In this document: piece by piece, positions 59,201 through 64,000 of the stretch
How positions within the stretch are numbered: position 1 is the first letter of the stretch
Layout of the letters: every line of letters starts with the position of its first letter
NCBI GenBank assembly: GCA_027574665.1
Contig: CM050673.1
Span: forward strand, 8,603,420 to 8,667,419
Origin: Rhynochetos jubatus
Taxonomy: Eukaryota > Chordata > Aves > Eurypygiformes > Rhynochetidae
DNA: 64,000 nt
Direction: 5' to 3'
Program-made: the position numbers and the translations under genes
Notes under the pieces: model-generated
Database searches by the model: none
The model's input: only the letters and a program-made list of their open reading frames with translations
What the model was told of the DNA's origin: nothing

Positions 59201-59963
59201 TTGAGGCCTGGCTTGCTCCACCCCCTGCTCTTGAGATTCTCCCGGATGTGGGCTGCATTTTGGCTGCCTTTTGGGCTGGAGCTTCTTGTGGTTTGAGGCC
59301 TGGCTTGCTCCACCCCCTGCTCTTGAGATTCTCCCGGATGTGGGCTGCATTTTGGCTGCCTTTTGGGCTGGAGCTTCTCGTGGTTTGAGGCCTGGCTTGC
59401 TCCACCCCCTGATCTTGAGATTCTCCCGGAGGTGGGCTGCATTTTGGCTGCCTTTTGGGCTGGAGTTTCTCGTGGTTTGAGGCCTGGCTTGCTCCACCCC
59501 CTGCTCTTGAGATTCTCCTGGATGTGGGCTGCATTTTGGCTACATTTTAAGCTGGAGCTTCTCATGGTTTGAGGCCTGGCTTGCTCCACCCCCTGCTCTT
59601 GAGCTTCTCCCAGATGTGGGCTGGATTTTGGCTGCCTTTTGTGCTGGAGCTTCTCGTGGTTTGAGGCCTGGCTTGCTCCACCCCCTGCTCTTGAGATTCT
59701 CCCGGATGTGGGCTGCATTTTGGCTGCCTTTTGGGCTGGAGCTTCTCGAGGTTTGAGGCCTGGCTTGCTCCACCCCCTGCTCTTGAGATTCTCCTGGATG
59801 TGGGCTGCATTTTGGCTACATTTTAAGCTGGAGCTTCTCATGGTTTGAGGCCTGGCTTGCTCCACCCCCTGCTCTTGAGCTTCTCCCAGATGTGGGCTGG
59901 ATTTTGGCTGCCTTTTGTGCTGGAGCTTCTCGTGGTTTGAGGCCTGGCTTGCTCCACCCCCTG

Positions 59964-62900
59964 CTCTTGAGATTCTCCCAGATGTGGGCTGCATTTTGGC
60001 TGCGTTTAGGGCTGGATCTTCTTGTGGTTTGAGGCCTGGCTTGCTCCACCCCCTGCTCTTGAGATTCTCCCGGAGGTGGGCTGCATTTTGCCTGATTCTT
60101 GGGCTGGAGCTTCCCGTGGTTTGAGGTCTGGCTTGCTCCACCCCCTGCTCTTGAGATTCTCCCAGATGTGGGCTGCATTTTGGCTGCGTTTAGGGCTGGA
60201 GCTTCTTGTGGTTTGAGGCCTGGCTTGCTCCACCCCCTGCTCTTGAGATTCTCCCGGAGGTGGGCTGCATTTTGGCTGCCTTTTGGGCTGGAGCTTCTCG
60301 TGGTTTGAGGCCTGGCTTGCTCCACCCCCTGTTCTTGAGATTCTCCCGGAGGTGTGCTGCATTTTGGCTTCATTTTGGGCTGGAGCTTCTCGTGGTTTGT
60401 GGCCTGGCTTGCTCCACCCCCTGCTCTTGAGATTCTCCCGGATGTGGGCTGCCTTTTGGGCTGGAGCTTCTCGTGGTTTGAGGCCTGGCTTGCTCCACCC
60501 CCTGCTCTTGAGATTCTCCCGGATGTGGGCTGGATTTTGGCTCCCTTTTGGGCTGGAGCTTCTCGAGGTTTGAGGCCTGACTTGCTCCACCCCCTGCTCT
60601 TGAGATTCTTTGGGATGTGGGCTGGATTTTGGCTGCCTTTTGGGGTGGAGCTTCTCATGGTTTGAGGCCTGGCTTGCTCCACCCCCTGCTCTTGAGATTC
60701 TCCCGGAGGTGGGCTGCATTTTGGCTGCCTTTTGGGCTGGAGCTTCTCGTGGTTTGAGGCCTGGCTTGCTCCACCCCCTGCTCTTGAGATTCTCCCGGAT
60801 GTGGGCTGCATTTTGGCTTCATTTTGGGCTGGAGCTTCTCGAGGTTTGTGGCCTGGCTTGCTCCACCCCCTGCTCTTGAGATTCTCCCGGATGTGGGCTG
60901 CATTTTGGCTGCATTTTGGGCTGGAGCTTCTCGTGGTTTGAGGCCTGGCTTGCTCCACCCCCTTGCTCTTGAGATTCTCCTGGATGTGGGCTGCATTTTG
61001 GCTGCCTGTTGGGCTGGAGCTTCTCGTGGTTTGAGGCCTGGCTTGCTCCACCCCCTGCTCTCGATATTCTCCCAGATGTGGGCTGCATTTTGGCTTCATT
61101 TTGGGCTGGAGCTTCTCCAGGATTGTGGCCTGGCTTGCTCCACCCCCTGCTCTTGAGATTCTTCCAGATGTGGGCTGCATTTTGGCTGCCTTTTGGGCTG
61201 GAGATTCTCGTGGTTTGAGGCCTGGCTTGCTCCACCCCCTGCTCTTGAGATTCTCCCGGATGTGGGCTGCATTTTGGCTGCCTTTTGGGCTGGAGCTTCT
61301 CGTGGTTTGAGGCCTGGCTTGCTCCACCCCCTGCTCTTGAGATTCTCCCGGATGTGGGCTGCATTTTGGCTGCCTTTTGGGCTGGAGCTTCTCGTGGTTT
61401 GAGGCCTGGCTTGCTCCACCCCCTGCTCTTGAGATTCTCCCGGATGTGGGCTGCATTTTGGCTGCCTTTTGGGCTGGAGCTTCTCGTGGTTTGAAGCCTG
61501 GCTTGCTCCACCCCCTGCTCTTGAGATTCTCCCGGATGTGGGCTGCATTTTGGCTGCCTTTTGGGCTGGAGCTTCTCGTGGTTTGAAGCCTGGCTTGCTC
61601 CACCCCCTGCTCTTGAGATTCTCCCGGATGTGGGCTGCATTTTGGCTGCCTTTTGGGCTGGAGCTTCTCGTGGTTTGGGGCCTGGCTTGCTCCACCCCCT
61701 GCTCTTGAGATTCTCCCGGATGTGGGCTGCATTTTGGCTGCCTTTTGGGCTGGAGCTTCTCGTGGTTTGAGGCCTGGCTTGCTCCACCCCCTGCTCTTGA
61801 GATTCTCCCGGATGTGGGCTGCATTTTGGCTGCCTGTTGGGCTGGAGCTTCTCGTGGTTTGAGGCCTGGCTTGCTCCACCCCCTGCTCTTGAGATTCTCC
61901 CGGATGTGGGCTGCATTTTGGCTGCCTTTTGTGCTGGAGCTTCTCGTGGTTTGAGGCCTGGCTTGCTCCACCCCCTGCTCTTGAGATTCTCCCGGATGTG
62001 GGCTGCATTTTGGCTGCCTTTTGGGCTGGAGCTTCTCGTGGTTTGGGGCCTGGCTTGCTCCACCCCCTGCTCTTGAGATTCTCCCGGAGGTGGGCTGCAT
62101 TTTGGCTGCCTTTTGGGCTGGAGCTTCTCGTGGTTTGAGGCCTGGCTTGCTCCACCCCCTGCTCTTGAGATTCTCCTGGATGTGGGCTTCATTTTGGCTG
62201 CCTTTTGGGCTGGAGCTTCTCGTGGTTTGAGGCCTGGCTTGCTCCACCCCCTGCTCTTGATATTCTCCCAGATGTGGGCTTCATTTTGGCTGCATTTTGT
62301 GCTGGAGATTCTCGTGGTTTGAGGCCTGGCTTGCTCCACCCCCTGCTCTTGAGATTCTCCCGGATGTGTGCTGCATGTTGGCTGATTCTTGGGCTGGAGC
62401 TTCTCGTGTTTTGAGGCCTGGCTTGCTCCACCCCCTGCTCTTGAGATTCTCCCGGATGTGGGCTGCATTTGGCTGCCATTCGGGCTGGAGCTTCTCGTGG
62501 TTTGAGGCCTGGCTTGCTCCACCCCCTGCTCTTGAGATTCTCCCGGAGGTGGGCTGCATTTTGGCTGCCTTTTGGGCTGGAGATTCTCATGGTTTGAGGC
62601 CTGGCTTGCTCCACCCCCTGCTCTTGAGATTCTCCCGGATGTTGGCTGGATTTTGGCTGCCTTTTGGGCTGGAGCTTCTCGTGGTTTGGGGCCTGGCTTG
62701 CTCCACCCCCTGCTCTTGAGATTCTCCCGGATGTGGCCTGGATTTTGGCTGCATTTTGGGCTGGAGCTTCTCGTGGTTTGAGGCCTGGCTTGCTCCACCC
62801 CCTGCTCTTGAGATTCTCCCGGATGTGGGCTGGATTTTGGCTGCCTTTTGGGCTGGAGCTTCTCGTGGTTTGAGGCCTGGCTTGCTCCACCCCCTGCTCT

Positions 62901-64000
62901 TGAGATTCTCCCGGATGTGGGCTGCATTTTGGCTGATTCTTGGGCTGGAACTTCTCGTGGTTTGAGGCCTGGCTTGCTCCACCCCCTGCTCTTGAGATTC
63001 TCCCGGATGTGGGCTGGATTTTGGCTGCCTTTTGGGCTGGAGCTTCTCGTGGTTTGAGGCCTGGCTTGCTCCACGCCCTGCTCTTGATATTCTCCCGGAT
63101 GTGGGCTGAATTTTGGCTGATTCTTGGGCTGGAACTTCTCGTGGTTTGAGGCCTGGCTTGCTCCACCCCCTGCTCTTGAGATTCTCCCGGATGTGGGCTG
63201 CATTTTGGCTGATTCTTGGGCTGGAGCTTCTCGTGGTTTGAGGCCTGGCTTGCTCCAGCCCCTGCTCTTGAGATTCTCCCGGATGTGGACTGCATTTTGG
63301 CTGCCTTTTAGGATGGAGCGTCTCGTGTTTTGAGGCCTGGCTTGCTCCACACCCTGCTCTTGAGATTCTCCTGCAGGTGGGCTGCATTTGGCTGCCTTTC
63401 GGGCTGGAGCTTCTAGTGGTTTGAGGCCTGGCTTGCTCCACCCCCTGCTCTTGAGATTCTCCCGGAGGTGGGCTGCATTTTGGCTGCCTTTTGGGCTGGA
63501 GCTTCTCGTGGTTTGAGGCCTGGCTTGCTCCACCCCCTGCTCTTGAGATTCTCCCGGATGTGGGCTGCATTTTGGCTGATTCTTGGGCTGGAGCTTCCCG
63601 TGGTTTGAGGCCTGGCTTGCTCCACCCCCTGCTCTTGAGATTCTCCTGGATGTGGGCTGCATTTTGGCTGCCTATTGGGCTGGAGCTTCTCGTGGTTTGA
63701 GGCCTGGCTTGCTCCACCCCCTGCCCTTGAGATTCTCCCGCAGGTGGGCTGCATTTTGGCTGCCTTTTGGGCTGGAGCTTCTCGTGGTTTGAGGCCTGGC
63801 TTGCTCCACCCCTTGCTTTTGAGATTCTCCTGGAGGTGGGCTGCATTTTGGCTTCATTTTGGGCTGGAGCTTCTCGAGGTTTGTGGCCTGGCTTGCTCCA
63901 CCCCCTGCTCTTGAGATTCTCCCAGATGTGGGCTGCATTTTGGCTGCCTTTTGGGCTGGAGCTTCTCGTGGTTTGAGGCCTGGCTTGCTCCACCCCCTGC
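59964..64000 (+). repeat. Large domain-4 block, copy 2 (truncated by window end)
   Basis: Partner of 54364-59044, with several substitutions. It has one tandem single-unit gain: a TTTGAAGCCTGG unit occurs once near 55,891 but twice here, near 61,492 and 61,584. It also has a 93-bp unit with CACCCCCTTGCTC near 60,957. Homology is still continuing at base 64,000. Confidence 0.8.
60424..60504 (+). repeat. 81-bp unit with exact 11-bp loss, second copy
   Basis: Same deletion as at 54824-54904 and in the same context (preceded by a GGAGGTGTGCTGC unit with GGCTTCATTTT). It was inherited through the domain-4 block duplication rather than arising independently. Confidence 0.9.

Larger units (their letters stand above)
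1..64000 (+). repeat. 92-bp tandem satellite array, 696 units, fills the window
   Basis: Seen directly: CTCTTGAGATTCTCC and its close variants recur every 92 bp from base 1 to base 63,999, always in the same orientation, and base 64,000 starts the next unit, so the array continues beyond both window edges. All but about 30 units are exactly 92 bp by my phase tally. Units mostly differ from the consensus by a few substitutions that recur at preferred positions: 16-17, 20, 40-45, 59-62, 69 and 75 of the unit. No stretch of non-repeat DNA, mobile element, tRNA, rRNA or recognisable exon interrupts it. No family name is assigned because I cannot match it to a known satellite. The size and concerted-evolution pattern fit a heterochromatic or subtelomeric satellite of a eukaryote; a chromosomal location cannot be read from the sequence. 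Confidence 0.98.
54364..64000 (+). repeat. Array domain 4 (most diverged units, about 5.6-kb block duplicated)
   Basis: This domain has the most irregular units. They include the two 81-bp units with an 11-bp loss, units with CTCTCGATATTCTCC and CTCCAGGATTGTGG, 91-bp units with GCATTTGGCTGCC, a unit with GTTTGTGGTTGCATTTT near 56,220, and units with ACATTTTAAGCTGG nearby. The left copy (54,364 to about 59,044) and the right copy (59,964 to window end) are related block by block. The greater unit diversity could mean an older or less homogenised part, perhaps closer to an array edge, but no edge is seen. Confidence 0.6.

Noticed and set aside
1-64000. CRISPR array
   Set aside because: There are no unique spacers. 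Successive 92-bp units are similar along their full length, and the repeat is far longer than a CRISPR repeat.
1-64000. Regular higher-order repeat covering the whole window
   Set aside because: Block offsets differ (13, 18, 25, 29, 31, 36-38, 42 and about 61 units) and the blocks overlap one another. The structure is a patchwork, not one fixed higher-order unit.
1-64000. Bacterial or phage origin
   Set aside because: No bacterial genes, promoters or terminators are present. A 64-kb pure satellite with CpG-deamination variants is not known in bacteria or phages.

Overview
The whole 64 kb window is one uninterrupted tandem array of a 92-bp satellite (minisatellite-class) unit. I found no unique sequence, no credible gene, no RNA gene, no transposon and no inversion. 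Position 1 happens to be the first base of a unit (CTCTTGAG). Counting by phase, 696 units lie head to tail in the same orientation through base 63,999. My manual tally of 30 length-variant units (net -33 bp) accounts exactly for the difference between 696 x 92 and 63,999. The unit at 1105-1196 equals the consensus: A 7, C 26, G 28, T 31, i.e. about 59% G+C, with very strong T-over-A strand asymmetry. It carries two CpG sites, and both are hot spots of C-to-T / G-to-A change. This CpG loss, the scale of the array and the concerted-evolution pattern point to a eukaryote with DNA methylation, most likely a vertebrate. I do not recognise the satellite family or the species.

Layout. Variant units divide the array into domains. 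Domain 1 (1 to about 40.5 kb) is marked by units with TTGACTTCATTT plus GGCCTAGC, by a 91-bp unit with CAATCCCTG, and by another 91-bp unit with GCCTTTGGGC. Domain 2 (about 40.5-48.57 kb) adds units with GGGCGGGACC next to units with TTCTTTGGGATG. Domain 3 (48.57-54.36 kb) and domain 4 (54.36-64.0 kb) lack the TTGACTTCATTT/CCTAGC class entirely. Instead they carry TTGATATTCTCC units and, in domain 4 only, an 81-bp unit missing exactly 11 bp. The change at about 48.57 kb is the sharpest internal boundary.

On top of the 92-bp period there is irregular higher-order structure. Adjacent multi-unit blocks are duplicated with periods of 31 units (2,851 bp), about 36-38 units (3,310-3,494 bp), 25 units (2,299 bp), 18 units (1,655 bp), 13 units (1,196 bp), 29 units (2,668 bp) and about 61 units (5,600 bp). 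Several are nearly or fully identical, which implies recent unequal exchange or replication-slippage amplification. No single higher-order period spans the window.

The minus strand contains many long open frames, up to 1,458 codons, often in all three frames at once. They arise because the consensus has no TTA, CTA or TCA on the plus strand, not because of coding selection. I therefore annotate no CDS. The interest of the window lies in the satellite itself: its recent amplification history, its resemblance to hypervariable-minisatellite core motifs, its 11-bp internal ancestry and its domain boundary.
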